A DNA stretch of 64,000 nt from Mucilaginibacter tolerans (GCF_030519375.1 NZ_JAUMKB010000007.1:124001-188000), one strand, 5' to 3'; shown: positions 27,160-36,573, numbered from the stretch's first letter. The notes: generated by a model from the sequence alone, not told the origin. Made by a program: numbers and translations.

Positions 27160-27435
27160 ATGAAAGGCATTAGAATTTTCCTGGTTTCAGTTGCTTTTAG
27201 CCTGATGATTTTAGGCTCCGTCGGCGTGAAGGCCCAGTGCGCTATGTGTACCACCGCGGTGGAATCGAACAACAAAAGCGGAAGCAATGCTACTCACGGC
27301 CTCAATAACGGCATCGTTTATTTACTGGCTGCTCCTTACCTGGCTGTGGCAGTTGTTGGCTACATCTGGTATAAAAAATACCGTCGCAAAAATGTCGATC
27401 TGAACGTTCCTCACGAGAAATTAAATCTGAACTAA
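27160..27435 (+). CDS. Small membrane protein with a CAMC motif
   Basis: The 91-residue protein has an N-terminal signal-like helix (6-25), then K-A-Q-C27-A-M-C30, a short polar region, and a second helix near 50-70 followed by a basic tail. The cysteine-methionine motif would face the periplasm and looks metal-binding. I do not know an assigned function. Similar small genes sit beside oxidase genes in other Bacteroidota, from memory. Position after ctaA, ctaB, SCO and DUF420 suggests copper handling or oxidase assembly, which is inference. Confidence 0.75.
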   Translation: MKGIRIFLVSVAFSLMILGSVGVKAQCAMCTTAVESNNKSGSNATHGLNNGIVYLLAAPYLAVAVVGYIWYKKYRRKNVDLNVPHEKLNLN

Positions 27436-27528
27436 GGCTCTTTTGTCTTTTTGCTTTCGTGAATAAATTTCAGATATTCACACCTGATTCTTTTATCATT
27501 TCATCAGGCAACCAAACTTTTTTAATCT

Positions 27529-28194
27529 ATGAGGATCAACCCGGAAACATTCGATTTTTTAAAAGATCTGGTAGAAAACAACAATCGCGAATGGTTCCAG
27601 GAACATAAACACCAACATGATGAAGCCCGGCAAAATGTAATCGAATTTACAGGCGAACTGTTAAAGCAGCTCCACAAAGTTGACCCATTGGTAAATGCCG
27701 AAGCCGATCCAAAAAAGTGTGTGCTAAGAATTTACCGGGATATCCGCTTCAGGCTAGATAAAACACCCTACAAAAATAATTTTGGCGTCAGCATACCTAC
27801 CACGAGTTCAAAACCCGGAGGCGTGGAGTATTATTTTCATATTCAGCCGGGTAAGTCAATGGTCGCTGGTGGATACTGGATGCCGGAAGCCGATCTGCTA
27901 AAAAAAATCCGACAGGAGATCGATTATAATGCTGCTGATCTGAAAAAGATAATTGATGATTCTGAATTCAGAAAGATGTTCGGTAATTTTCGTGACCAGG
28001 AGCAACTGAAAACTGCACCACAGGGTTATGCTGCGGATAATGAAAATATAGACCTGCTGCGGCTAAAAAGTTTTATTGTAATGTATAATGTGACCGATAA
28101 GTTTTTAACGAAGGATAACGCGCCAGAACAATTAGCAGATATATGCAGCAAAATATATCCGCTTAATGTATTTTTAAGAAATGCACTTGCTTAA
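27529..28194 (+). CDS. DUF2461 family protein
   Basis: The 221-residue cytosolic protein matches the DUF2461/TIGR02453 family. It has N-N-N-R-E-W-F-Q-E-H-K near residue 18, R-I-Y-R-D-I-R-F-R-L-D-K-T-P-Y-K-N-N-F-G in the middle and Y-Y-F-H-I-Q-P-G-K-S. Function is unknown for the family. It is separated by about 90 nt from the CAMC gene and 21 nt from the OmpA-like gene. Confidence 0.9.
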   Translation: MRINPETFDFLKDLVENNNREWFQEHKHQHDEARQNVIEFTGELLKQLHKVDPLVNAEADPKKCVLRIYRDIRFRLDKTPYKNNFGVSIPTTSSKPGGVEYYFHIQPGKSMVAGGYWMPEADLLKKIRQEIDYNAADLKKIIDDSEFRKMFGNFRDQEQLKTAPQGYAADNENIDLLRLKSFIVMYNVTDKFLTKDNAPEQLADICSKIYPLNVFLRNALA

Positions 28195-28215
28195 CTCTTT
28201 ATAACCATTCCCACC

Positions 28216-29040
28216 ATGAACAAGATCAAATATTATTTATTGGCCCTTGTTGTATGCGCGACCCTACATTCGTGCGTATCAATGAAAAAATACAAAATGG
28301 CAGTAGGTGAACGCGACTCGCTTCAAAACCGGACAACCAGTCTTGAGGCACAGGTTTCGAGCCTGCAGGCAGATACTATGCACCAGCGTCATCAGTTGGC
28401 TGAGTTGCAGAACAACTATAATAGCCTGACCAGCAATTATAATAGGTTGAACGATAATTACAACAGCAGCTCAAATAAGGTCAGTGAATTATCAGGCGAC
28501 CTGAAAAAAAGGGAAGCGCGCCTGAAAGAAGTAGAAGAAGCTCTAAAGAAACGGGATGAGGCTACCAACGCACTGAAGGATAAACTTCAACAGGCGTTAT
28601 TGGGTTTCCAGAACAGCGGATTATCAGTAGATATCCGCGACGGAAAGGTATATGTATCATTGGCTGATAAATTACTTTTCCCGTCGGGAAGTATTGTGAT
28701 TGATGAGCACGGGAAATTAGCCTTAAACCAATTAGCCGATGTGCTAAATAAGGAGACCAATATCAACATAGCTGTAGAAGGTCATACGGATATCAAAAAG
28801 GTGATCAACCTTGGGCAGATAAAAGATAACTGGGATTTGAGCGTGTTGCGTGCCACCTCGGTAACCCGTTACCTGACCGAAGTGGAAAAGATCGATCCGA
28901 AGAGATTAACAGCCACCGGCAAAAGCCAGTATCAACCGGTTGACCCTGGCACTACCTCTGATGCTTTGGCAAAAAACAGGCGTATAGAGATTGTACTGAC
29001 GCCGAAACTGGATGAGTTGTATAATTTGATAAAGCAATAA
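28216..29040 (+). CDS. OmpA-family lipoprotein with coiled coil
   Basis: The 274-residue protein has a lipoprotein signal ending H-S-C20, a long coiled coil (about 30-125, repeated L-x-x-x-x-x-x and S-N-Y-N-R-L-N-D-N-Y type sequence) and a C-terminal OmpA peptidoglycan-binding domain. The OmpA domain shows V-E-G-H-T-D, N-W-D-L-S-V-L-R-A-x-S-V and N-R-R-I-E-I. It probably tethers the outer membrane to peptidoglycan. A terminator follows. Confidence 0.92.
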   Translation: MNKIKYYLLALVVCATLHSCVSMKKYKMAVGERDSLQNRTTSLEAQVSSLQADTMHQRHQLAELQNNYNSLTSNYNRLNDNYNSSSNKVSELSGDLKKREARLKEVEEALKKRDEATNALKDKLQQALLGFQNSGLSVDIRDGKVYVSLADKLLFPSGSIVIDEHGKLALNQLADVLNKETNINIAVEGHTDIKKVINLGQIKDNWDLSVLRATSVTRYLTEVEKIDPKRLTATGKSQYQPVDPGTTSDALAKNRRIEIVLTPKLDELYNLIKQ

Positions 29041-29045
29041 TACGG

Positions 29046-29074
29046 AGCCCCTGAACAAGGGGCTTTCTTTTTTT
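29046..29074 (+). terminator. Rho-independent terminator after the OmpA-family gene
   Basis: AGCCCC-TGAACAA-GGGGCT forms a compact stem-loop followed by TTTCTTTTTTT. It begins 6 nt after the stop codon. Confidence 0.88.
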
Positions 29075-29086
29075 GTTATAATCACC

Positions 29087-29848
29087 ATGAAAACATACGC
29101 TATTATATCCGACATACACGGCAATTCGCTTGCCTTTGATGCTGTTTTAAAAGATATCAAATCGCGGGGAATAGAAACCATCATTAACCTGGGCGATTAC
29201 TTTTTCGGCGCACTAGAGCCGGAAAAAGTTGCCGGAATGATGCGTGCAAACCCGATGCTCTGCATTAGCGGTAATACCGACCGCGAGATATTGCAAGCTG
29301 TTGATGGCGACTTTACCAAAGATGGTATGGATAGGGTAAAAGCTGATCTTTCAGAACAAAGCATTGCCTGGCTGCGCAGTTTAGCAAAGACTTCAACTTG
29401 CGATAGCTTGTTTTTCGTTTGCCACGGTACCCCCGAAAGCGACGATGAATATTTGCTGGAAAAGGTAACGCAGCATGGCGTGTTTGTTTATAATGACGAG
29501 GAACTAATCGCTAAGACAGCAAACATAAAAGAACGTATCATTCTTTGCGGGCACTCACATGTAAACAGAGTGATTTATTTGTCGAATGATAAAATCATAT
29601 TGAATCCAGGCAGTGTGGGATTGCCTGCTTACCTGGGTACCGGCGAACATCGTTTCGCCATGGAGTCCATGACACCACATGCCAAGTATGCTATTGTAGC
29701 TGCCGGCGGAGATAACATCAGCATAGAACAGGTGCTATGCGCATATGACTGGCACAAAGCCTCAGAAGCCGCCCGCAAAAACGGCAATGAAAAATGGGCT
29801 CAGTTTTTATTGAGGGGAAGGATGCCGAAGGAGTTGCGGATAGAATAG
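29087..29848 (+). CDS. YfcE-type metallophosphoesterase
   Basis: The 253-residue cytosolic protein shows the calcineurin-like phosphoesterase metal motifs in order: I-S-D-I-H-G-N-S, N-L-G-D-Y, S-G-N-T-D-R and C-G-H-S-H-V-N-R. It should carry a two-metal centre and cleave a phosphomonoester or diester. Its size and compact form match the YfcE/MJ0936 type. It follows the terminator at 29046 by 12 nt, so it needs its own promoter. The word-repeat element begins at its stop codon. Confidence 0.92.
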   Translation: MKTYAIISDIHGNSLAFDAVLKDIKSRGIETIINLGDYFFGALEPEKVAGMMRANPMLCISGNTDREILQAVDGDFTKDGMDRVKADLSEQSIAWLRSLAKTSTCDSLFFVCHGTPESDDEYLLEKVTQHGVFVYNDEELIAKTANIKERIILCGHSHVNRVIYLSNDKIILNPGSVGLPAYLGTGEHRFAMESMTPHAKYAIVAAGGDNISIEQVLCAYDWHKASEAARKNGNEKWAQFLLRGRMPKELRIE

Positions 29849-29942
29849 TCCGAAAGTCCGTGTAAGTAGGAAAGTCCGAAAGACAATGCCCGGGATTTTA
29901 CAATCATCTTTCGGACTTATGCAGGCTTCCCGACTTCCGGTC
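29846..29942. repeat. Inverted word repeat AAGTCCGAAAGA
   Basis: AAGTCCGAAAGA (29872-29883) and TCTTTCGGACTT (29907-29918) pair exactly. Outer arms repeat the word (AGTCCGAAAGTCCG on the left, CCCGACTTCCGG on the right). It fills the gap between two convergent genes and could terminate both. The same word family occurs at 41452-41540. Confidence 0.82.
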
Positions 29943-30247
29943 TACAATTCAATCTCTTCCATAAGCGTATGGAACAGCGCGAAACGCTCCTCAAACTGCG
30001 CATTGTGTGCCTGGTGTATCTGGTCCAGGTGCTTGTAATGAAAATCGCTGTAACGTTCGATAGAATCGGTATGATACTGGATGCAATAAGTAATTCCCTC
30101 GTTTGGAGAATCAAGCACAGTTAGTGCCTTGAAACTATCAAAAGCTCCGGTAGCCAGTATAGACGGTATATGATTTGTTTTTATCCATTCGAGCCATTCA
30201 GTTACAATGGCGTCATCAACAATAAAGGTCTCGTTGTAAACTAACAT
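29942..30247 (-). CDS. DUF4286 family protein
   Basis: The product is about 101 residues from M-L-V-Y-N-E-T-F and fits DUF4286, small alpha+beta proteins found in Bacteroidota. The E-W-L-E-W-I-K-T-N-H-I-P segment is typical. I chose the ATG at 30247 rather than the longest-ORF start at 30280 because related proteins begin there. The function is not known. It converges with the phosphoesterase gene. Confidence 0.85.
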   Translation of the reverse strand: MLVYNETFIVDDAIVTEWLEWIKTNHIPSILATGAFDSFKALTVLDSPNEGITYCIQYHTDSIERYSDFHYKHLDQIHQAHNAQFEERFALFHTLMEEIEL

Positions 30248-30302
30248 GCGGTAAATGTAGTTAATAGAATCAAGATACAAGAGTCAAGACTCAGATGGAA
30301 TC

Positions 30303-30348
30303 AATAATTAATAAATCACTAATTTGCTTATTCACTAACTCTCTAACT
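30303..30348. repeat. Word repeat AAATCACTAATTTGCTTATTCACTAACT
   Basis: The gap between the DUF4286 and TPR genes has AAGAGTCAAGACTC-type words (30273-30292) followed by AAATCACT...ATTCACTAACTCTCTAACTAA, which shares the word of the hairpin at 26393-26470. Confidence 0.55.
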
Positions 30349-32155
30349 AAGATGCGTCCGGTTTATCGCCTCTTAGCAACCTGAATCGTTTTCTAGCCTC
30401 ATTAATCCACAAACTGCCAGGGTAATCCGTTATCACTTTCTGATAAAAGGTTTTGGCCTGTTCCTTGTTGTTCAAGTGGTTCTCATACAGATCGCCCAGC
30501 ATAAAAACTGCGTCATCGGCCCAAAGATTATTCGGATGCTCATCTACTATCCTTTTTAACGGGGCGACTGCGTCATTAAAATTTTTCTGCTGGATCAGGA
30601 TGCGGGCCTTGGCCATTAAGATATCATCACTCAGGTTATTGCCGGGATATTTTACGTCGATACTATCCAGGATAGATACCGCTTTTTCGGGTTGCTCGGC
30701 AAATATTTGCAAATCAGCGCGGGCATACATTTTTAATGCTTTGCCTGAGGTATCGGCAAACAAGTTGTCGGTAATAAGCAACGATAGGTTCAGCGCGTCA
30801 TTGGCTATTAGTTGAGAAGTGGCTGCCTTTAGCACATCCAGCTCCCTTTTAGCAAATTCCAGGTCGCCCGTGTAATAAGCCAGCTTTGCATTCCTGAATT
30901 TTGCATCCTGCCCGATAGAGGTATTTGGATAAGCAGTCTCCACCTGGCTGTACAATAATGTAGCCTCCCATTGCTGTTTATTTATCAGATAAACATCACC
31001 CAGATCGAGTTTGCAGCTATTCAGCAGATTGGATTTTAGTCCTGGTATTTTTATGGTTTCTTCCAGCAACTTTTGGGCATCATCCAGTTTGTGCAGTTTA
31101 AAAGCCTCCAGGTTAGCCAGCTTTTGCATGGCAAAAGCTGTATTGCCGTTTTTGCCAAATTCTCCTATCAGATCAAGATAGTCTTTCTCCAATCCAAGCA
31201 GATCGGCTTGCGTATATTTACCGGCTGTGACTAATAAGTTTTTGGTGTTGATCTGCTCAATTTTTGCGGGAATATAAAGCTGGTTGTCGCGTCCTTTACT
31301 GATAATGTATTGATATCCGCGGATTGCAGTTTCATAAGCCTCGTTCGAAATAAGGGTCTGACACAGTTCAAAAATGCTGTTTCCGTCATCATTTTGCCTT
31401 CTGCTTAATGCAAGCGCCTGGTCTAAAGCCTGATCAAATTGCTTCTGTTGCAAAAACTGCCATGTAAGCAGATTGATATAAACAATCTGTTGTGGATCCT
31501 TTTGAATCCGTTTGAGGAGAGCAACTTTGAGCATATTATAATCATCCTCGCCCTCATACGCTGATGAAAGTGTATTTTCTGCCTGGGTAATGAATGCCGG
31601 GTTGGTCGGCAGGAAGTTTAAATACTCTTCGGTAAGTGCAGCCTTATCTCTTTTAAACCGGTATAGGTTGATCAGTTCAAAGGCATACAGGTTGTCATTA
31701 TGCAATAATTTGCGGCCTTGCTGAAATATCTTAATTGCGTAATCCGCATTTTCTGCCTGGTAAAATTGGGTGGCCAGGTTAGTGATGGCTCCGGCATCAG
31801 CGGGGAGATTTTTGATCAGATCGTCGTAAATGGCATTCGCTTTATCAGTATCTCCTTTTTGGGTATAAACGCGGCCAAGCCATATACTGAACTGATATTC
31901 ATCAGGATGTTTACGAAGCATCCGCTTTGCTACGGATTCCGCTTCGTCAAATTTTTTGAGGCTCAACAGGCCGTTCAGGTAGTAAATAAAATAAGCTTCA
32001 TTATCCTGTTTATACAGTTTTTGATAAAGGTCCAAAGCTTTCTGCGGCTCGCCATTAGTCGAATATTGCCTTGCTAATTGCAATTCGTTCCCTTGCGCAA
32101 AAGCCACTGATGCGCATAAAAACAGCAAGAAAAATATGGCGAAAGTCCTCTTCAT
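30347..32155 (-). CDS. Secreted tetratricopeptide-repeat protein
   Basis: The product is about 602 residues with a signal peptide (M-K-R-T-F-A-I-F-F... A-F-A-Q) and at least ten tetratricopeptide repeats through most of its length, for example A-R-Q-Y-S-T-N-G-E-P-Q-K-A-L-D-L-Y. It is periplasmic or outer-membrane associated and probably a scaffold, resembling tetratricopeptide proteins often found in Bacteroidota envelope biogenesis. I started it at 32155, where the signal peptide begins, six codons inside the longest ORF. No partner is evident from the neighbours. Confidence 0.87.
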   Translation of the reverse strand: MKRTFAIFFLLFLCASVAFAQGNELQLARQYSTNGEPQKALDLYQKLYKQDNEAYFIYYLNGLLSLKKFDEAESVAKRMLRKHPDEYQFSIWLGRVYTQKGDTDKANAIYDDLIKNLPADAGAITNLATQFYQAENADYAIKIFQQGRKLLHNDNLYAFELINLYRFKRDKAALTEEYLNFLPTNPAFITQAENTLSSAYEGEDDYNMLKVALLKRIQKDPQQIVYINLLTWQFLQQKQFDQALDQALALSRRQNDDGNSIFELCQTLISNEAYETAIRGYQYIISKGRDNQLYIPAKIEQINTKNLLVTAGKYTQADLLGLEKDYLDLIGEFGKNGNTAFAMQKLANLEAFKLHKLDDAQKLLEETIKIPGLKSNLLNSCKLDLGDVYLINKQQWEATLLYSQVETAYPNTSIGQDAKFRNAKLAYYTGDLEFAKRELDVLKAATSQLIANDALNLSLLITDNLFADTSGKALKMYARADLQIFAEQPEKAVSILDSIDVKYPGNNLSDDILMAKARILIQQKNFNDAVAPLKRIVDEHPNNLWADDAVFMLGDLYENHLNNKEQAKTFYQKVITDYPGSLWINEARKRFRLLRGDKPDAS

Positions 32156-32307
32156 CAAATCAAAAATAATCAAATAAAGCCAAATTTATTGCAAATGATG
32201 CTGCTACCTAATATAACGGCAGATTGCCGTAAAATTGTAGTGACATTTTGTATCGCTTGAGTAATTTAAGTAAGTTTAACCTAATATAAGGTTCCGAACT
32301 ATTGTAG

Positions 32308-34206
32308 ATGATGTTGACCAGGCTGCGAATTTTATTTTCTATTGCGATTATATGTTTATTTGCAACATGTAAAGAAGAACATATAAAGCAAATACCCATT
32401 AGCGATTTTTTCAAAACAGCTGAAAAGAGTTTTTTTAGGTTATCGCCAGATGGGAAGTATGTGTCCTACTTAAAACCATTTAAAGGCCGGCAAAACCTGT
32501 TCATACAATCATTGGCAGACGGGAAAGAGCAAATGGCCACTTCTTTCGATGATTACTCGGTACGAAACTACTCTTGGACCTATAATAACCAGATTGTCCT
32601 GATACAGGATGTTATCTCTATTGACCAATATAAAATGTACGCGCTGGATGTCCCGGAATTAAAATTGCGTGATATACTGACATTAGATAAAGGCCGCATA
32701 AACATATTGAACAATCGGATAAAAGGTGAACCGGACGTGGTTACCATTAGCATGAATAAACGTGACCTGGCGAATTTTGATATCTACCGGCTTAACGTAA
32801 AAACAGGCGAACTGAAGCCTTATCTGATAAACCCGGGAAATATAACGGAATGGTTCCCCGATGATGACGGCAAAATAAGGTTGGTAAAGTCGTCCGATGG
32901 CGTTGATGAAACTATACTTTACCGGGCCAACGATAACGAACCCTTTAAACCGATCATCAAAAACAACTTTGTGAACAGGGTACAGCCGATAGCATTTACA
33001 GGGGTAGAAAGTAATTTTTATGCTTTATCAAATATTGATCGCGATAAGTCGGCATTGGTGGAGATAGATGCGCAGACTGGAAAAGAACAAAGGGTGGTTT
33101 TCACTTGCGACAAGACAGATATTGGCAGAGTAGATTATTCAAAGGATCTGCATCGCCTGGAAATTGCCGGTTGTGAGGAGGCAAAACCTAAGAAACATTT
33201 TCTGGACTCGGGCGTCAAGCTCATTTATGATACATTATCAAAGTATCTGCATGGCACCCAAATAGATATTGTGAGCCGTGATAGTGCTGAAAACAAATTC
33301 ATTTTCTTTAGTTATACCGACCGCAACCCCGGTACCTATTACTTGTATCAACACAATACGGGTAAAATAACCAGCCTTGGGAATATTAACTCGTCCATTA
33401 AGCCGGAGGACCTTTGCCCTATGGAGCCCATCAGCTATACCTCAAGGGATGGGCTTGAAATTAATGGATACCTCACCTTACCAAAGGGAAGTAAAACAAC
33501 CGACCTGCCTGTTGTAGTGCTGCCGCATGATGGTCCGTGGCGAAACCGGGATAATTGGAGATATAGCGATGAGGTACAATTCCTGGCAAACAGGGGGTAT
33601 GCCGTATTCCAGATAAATTACAGAGGTTCTGCCGGGTATGGGAAAGCTTTTTATAGCGCAGGCTTCAAGCAGGTAGGAGGAAAAATTCAGGATGATATAA
33701 CTGATGGTGTTAAGTGGTTAATTAAAAAGGGAACTGCTGATCCTAAAAAGATAGCTATCCTGGGAGGCGGTTTTGGCGGATTTTGTGGATTATATGGTGT
33801 ATCATTTCATCCTGATATATATAACTGCGCTGTAGTTCAGTATGGTCTGATCAACTTTTTTACCTATATAAAAGATGTACCACCTTATGTGAAACCCCGC
33901 TTACAGATGATGTATGAGATGATAGGAAACCCCGAAACCGACGCAGAGCAATTAAGAGCGATTTCTCCCGTTTTCCATACGGATAAGATCAAAGCGCCTT
34001 TGCTTATTTTCCAGGGGGCAAAGGATGAGTCTGCCAACATAAGTGAAATGAACCAGTTTGTGCGCGAACTGAAAAAACAAGGGGTTAGTGTAACTTATTT
34101 CCTGAAGCCAAATGAACGTAAACCTTTCAGAAATGAACGTAACCGGATGGAAATGTATACGGAAATAGAAAAGTTTCTGGATGCGAATATGCATGTGAGG
34201 AACTAA
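32308..34206 (+). CDS. S9 peptidase-fold lipoprotein lacking catalytic Ser and His
   Basis: The 632-residue protein has a lipoprotein signal (A-T-C-K), an N-terminal beta-propeller (about 40-360) and a C-terminal alpha/beta-hydrolase domain of the prolyl-oligopeptidase (S9) type, including Y-T-S-R-D-G-L-E-I-N-G-Y-L and N-Y-R-G-S-A-G-Y-G. At the nucleophile elbow, where active enzymes have G-x-S-x-G-G, it reads G-G-G488-F-G-G. Near the C-terminus the usual E-G-H-G-F is E603-R-K-P-F. The Asp loop (G-A-K-D-E) remains. It is therefore predicted to be an inactive peptidase used as a binding protein. A histidine kinase and response regulator start 11 nt downstream. Confidence 0.85.
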   Translation: MMLTRLRILFSIAIICLFATCKEEHIKQIPISDFFKTAEKSFFRLSPDGKYVSYLKPFKGRQNLFIQSLADGKEQMATSFDDYSVRNYSWTYNNQIVLIQDVISIDQYKMYALDVPELKLRDILTLDKGRINILNNRIKGEPDVVTISMNKRDLANFDIYRLNVKTGELKPYLINPGNITEWFPDDDGKIRLVKSSDGVDETILYRANDNEPFKPIIKNNFVNRVQPIAFTGVESNFYALSNIDRDKSALVEIDAQTGKEQRVVFTCDKTDIGRVDYSKDLHRLEIAGCEEAKPKKHFLDSGVKLIYDTLSKYLHGTQIDIVSRDSAENKFIFFSYTDRNPGTYYLYQHNTGKITSLGNINSSIKPEDLCPMEPISYTSRDGLEINGYLTLPKGSKTTDLPVVVLPHDGPWRNRDNWRYSDEVQFLANRGYAVFQINYRGSAGYGKAFYSAGFKQVGGKIQDDITDGVKWLIKKGTADPKKIAILGGGFGGFCGLYGVSFHPDIYNCAVVQYGLINFFTYIKDVPPYVKPRLQMMYEMIGNPETDAEQLRAISPVFHTDKIKAPLLIFQGAKDESANISEMNQFVRELKKQGVSVTYFLKPNERKPFRNERNRMEMYTEIEKFLDANMHVRN

Positions 34207-34217
34207 AGACGTTTGTA

Positions 34218-35864
34218 ATGGCCGCGCAGCACAGTATTTACCGCAAAAATTTTTCATTAATTATTTCTTTCCTGATACTGATATCAGTAACGTTTATCGT
34301 TGCGCTTTTTATTGCTTATGGCCTTACCTCGACCTACGTTGAAAATGAGTTTTCATCAAAAAAGATAGATGTGCTGGAACAGACGATGAAACCTTATAAC
34401 GACTTTTTCTCTAATCGCATACCTGAAATTACTTATTATCAGGGTTACCTGGATTCAACGTCGGCAGCAAAATATTCAGGTACTGTTTTCAGCGCTTATC
34501 CGTTTGTGCGGCGTATAATATTTTATAACATCAGTATTGGCAGCAGTAAACCCCCTCAGAAGGGCTTGGATGTGAACATCAACTCCGTATATGAGTACTG
34601 GCGGCGGAGAGACCAAACGATGGCAGGTGCCAAAAAAACGGTGCCTCAAACCAATCCCGATTTTACATCCATGTCGGCAAAGCTGAACAGTTTTGTTGCA
34701 TTTGCAGATACAACAAGAGAACCAACACAAGACGAAAAGTTCAGGACATTTTACGACATCCAGCCCGAGAAAATAACTTATCTAAATATTCCCAGGCGGG
34801 AAGAGGTGAAACGCTATCGGGAGATACAAAAAGGAATAGCTCAGCCCTCAGAGTACAGGCAGAATATGCTGACGTTTCTTTTGAATCAGCATGCACTTAA
34901 AGTAGTAAACACCCATCCCGAATTATATAAAAATATTTACCTGAGACCAGTAGTGTATGATCCCCTGGATAACTCGGTTAATAAAATCACGACCGAAGTT
35001 CCCCTTACAGGTGGGTTTGCGGATTATAAATTATATTTCAGCTCACCCAGGGACTATCTTACCGCGGAGACTAACCGCCGGTTTATGCCGATTGCCGCGA
35101 TGGTGTTGCTGATCTACATTTTCCTGGTGCTGATCGGCTGGTTGATTTATCGTAACCTGAATGTGAACATGAAATTGTTTAAGCTGCAGTACGATTTTAT
35201 AAATAACTTCACTCACGAGTTTAAAACGCCTATCAGTGTTATAAAAATAGCCGGTTCGAATCTACGGGGCGATAGTGATCTGAGTGAGCGCCAGCGAAAG
35301 CATTATGGGAAAATATTGGATGAAGAGGCTGACAAGTTGAATGAACTGATGAATAAACTACTATCATTTACACAGCTTGAAAATAAATCGATTATTATCA
35401 AAAAAGAAAAAGTAAATCTGGAAGATTTTACAAAAGGGTACATCGATACATTCAGAATAAAGTATCCTGACTTTAAGCTGGATTATAAGATTGATAAAGT
35501 AAGCAACTTTTATACCGATCCGGTATTGTTGGGTAGTGTATTTCAAAATATGATGGAGAACGCTTATAAGTATTCTAACCCTAAACACAGGGAGATGAAT
35601 ATTAAGATTGCTCCGGGGAAAAGGAATAATATCCTCTTTTCATTTAAGGATAAAGGGATCGGTATAGCCCGTGAGGAAATGGAAAATATATTTAAGAAGT
35701 TTTACCGGATAGAGAACCAATACAATCAGGATGGGAGCGTGGGTTTGGGTTTGGCATTCTGTAAGGAACTGGTTAATTTTATGAACGGAGAAATAACAGT
35801 AACTTCAAAAATCAACGAAGGTTCGGAGTTTATTGTTAATCTTCCTTATGCAAGTGCCGAATAA
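34218..35864 (+). CDS. Sensor histidine kinase
   Basis: The 548-residue kinase has a membrane helix near 10-33, a periplasmic sensor region of about 250 residues, a second helix near 290-312 and a cytoplasmic kinase core without an obvious HAMP domain. The phosphorylated His is His333 in N-F-T-H-E-F-K-T-P. The N-box is N-M-M-E-N-A-Y-K-Y, with G-box elements K-D-K-G-I-G-I and G-L-G-L-A-F. It lies 11 nt after the S9-like gene and 16 nt before its response regulator, so all three may be co-expressed. Confidence 0.95.
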   Translation: MAAQHSIYRKNFSLIISFLILISVTFIVALFIAYGLTSTYVENEFSSKKIDVLEQTMKPYNDFFSNRIPEITYYQGYLDSTSAAKYSGTVFSAYPFVRRIIFYNISIGSSKPPQKGLDVNINSVYEYWRRRDQTMAGAKKTVPQTNPDFTSMSAKLNSFVAFADTTREPTQDEKFRTFYDIQPEKITYLNIPRREEVKRYREIQKGIAQPSEYRQNMLTFLLNQHALKVVNTHPELYKNIYLRPVVYDPLDNSVNKITTEVPLTGGFADYKLYFSSPRDYLTAETNRRFMPIAAMVLLIYIFLVLIGWLIYRNLNVNMKLFKLQYDFINNFTHEFKTPISVIKIAGSNLRGDSDLSERQRKHYGKILDEEADKLNELMNKLLSFTQLENKSIIIKKEKVNLEDFTKGYIDTFRIKYPDFKLDYKIDKVSNFYTDPVLLGSVFQNMMENAYKYSNPKHREMNIKIAPGKRNNILFSFKDKGIGIAREEMENIFKKFYRIENQYNQDGSVGLGLAFCKELVNFMNGEITVTSKINEGSEFIVNLPYASAE

Positions 35865-35880
35865 TGATCAAAATTGAATT

Positions 35881-36573
35881 ATGGAAAAAGAAATAAAAAT
35901 AGCGCTGGTTGAAGACGATGAAAACCTGCGTTTCCTGGTAGCCGAGCGTTTGCAGTCTGAGGGCTATAAAGTGCTGGAAGCTGATAATGGCGATTATGCC
36001 GAGACAATGATATTGGAAGAACAGCCACATATAGTATTGCTGGATTGGATGCTGCCAGGCAAGCAGGGCGGCGAAGTATGCAGCTCGATAAGGGAGCAGG
36101 GTTTCGATAAATTAGTGATCATGATGACTGCCAAGGCACAGGATGTAGACAAGATCGAGGCTTACAACTTCGGCGTGTCAGATTACATCACCAAGCCATT
36201 TAATATGGATGTTTTGGTGGCGCTGATAGATAATAAGATCAAGTTCTCTCTGAACAGTGAAAAACCTGAAGCATACAAGTTTGCCAATATGGAGCATCAC
36301 CCCAATACGCACCTGCTGATAAGGGATGGGCGTAAAGTGGAGCTGACCATATTGGAGAACCGCATTTTGCTGTACTTCCTGAAGAATAAAAATAAGGTGA
36401 TCAACCGCGAGGAACTGATGATGGAAGTATGGGGCTACAACGCTGATGTGAATACCCGTACCCTGGATATGCACATTGTACGTTTACGTAAAAAGATCGA
36501 AAACAACCCTGATTCACCAACCTACCTGCAAACTGTGAGGGGAATTGGGTATAAGTTTGTGTACGAAGGGTGA
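35881..36573 (+). CDS. OmpR-family response regulator
   Basis: The 230-residue protein has a receiver domain with acidic pocket E11-D12-D13, phospho-acceptor Asp55 (L-L-D-W-M-L-P-G) and K-P-F, followed by a winged-helix DNA-binding domain (about 130-228; T-R-T-L-D-M-H-I-V-R-L-R-K-K-I). It is the cognate partner of the kinase gene just upstream. Confidence 0.96.
   Translation: MEKEIKIALVEDDENLRFLVAERLQSEGYKVLEADNGDYAETMILEEQPHIVLLDWMLPGKQGGEVCSSIREQGFDKLVIMMTAKAQDVDKIEAYNFGVSDYITKPFNMDVLVALIDNKIKFSLNSEKPEAYKFANMEHHPNTHLLIRDGRKVELTILENRILLYFLKNKNKVINREELMMEVWGYNADVNTRTLDMHIVRLRKKIENNPDSPTYLQTVRGIGYKFVYEG

Noticed and set aside
32308..34206. S9-like gene as an ordinary active peptidase
   Set aside because: The Ser and His of the triad are replaced at the motif positions, although the fold is clear.
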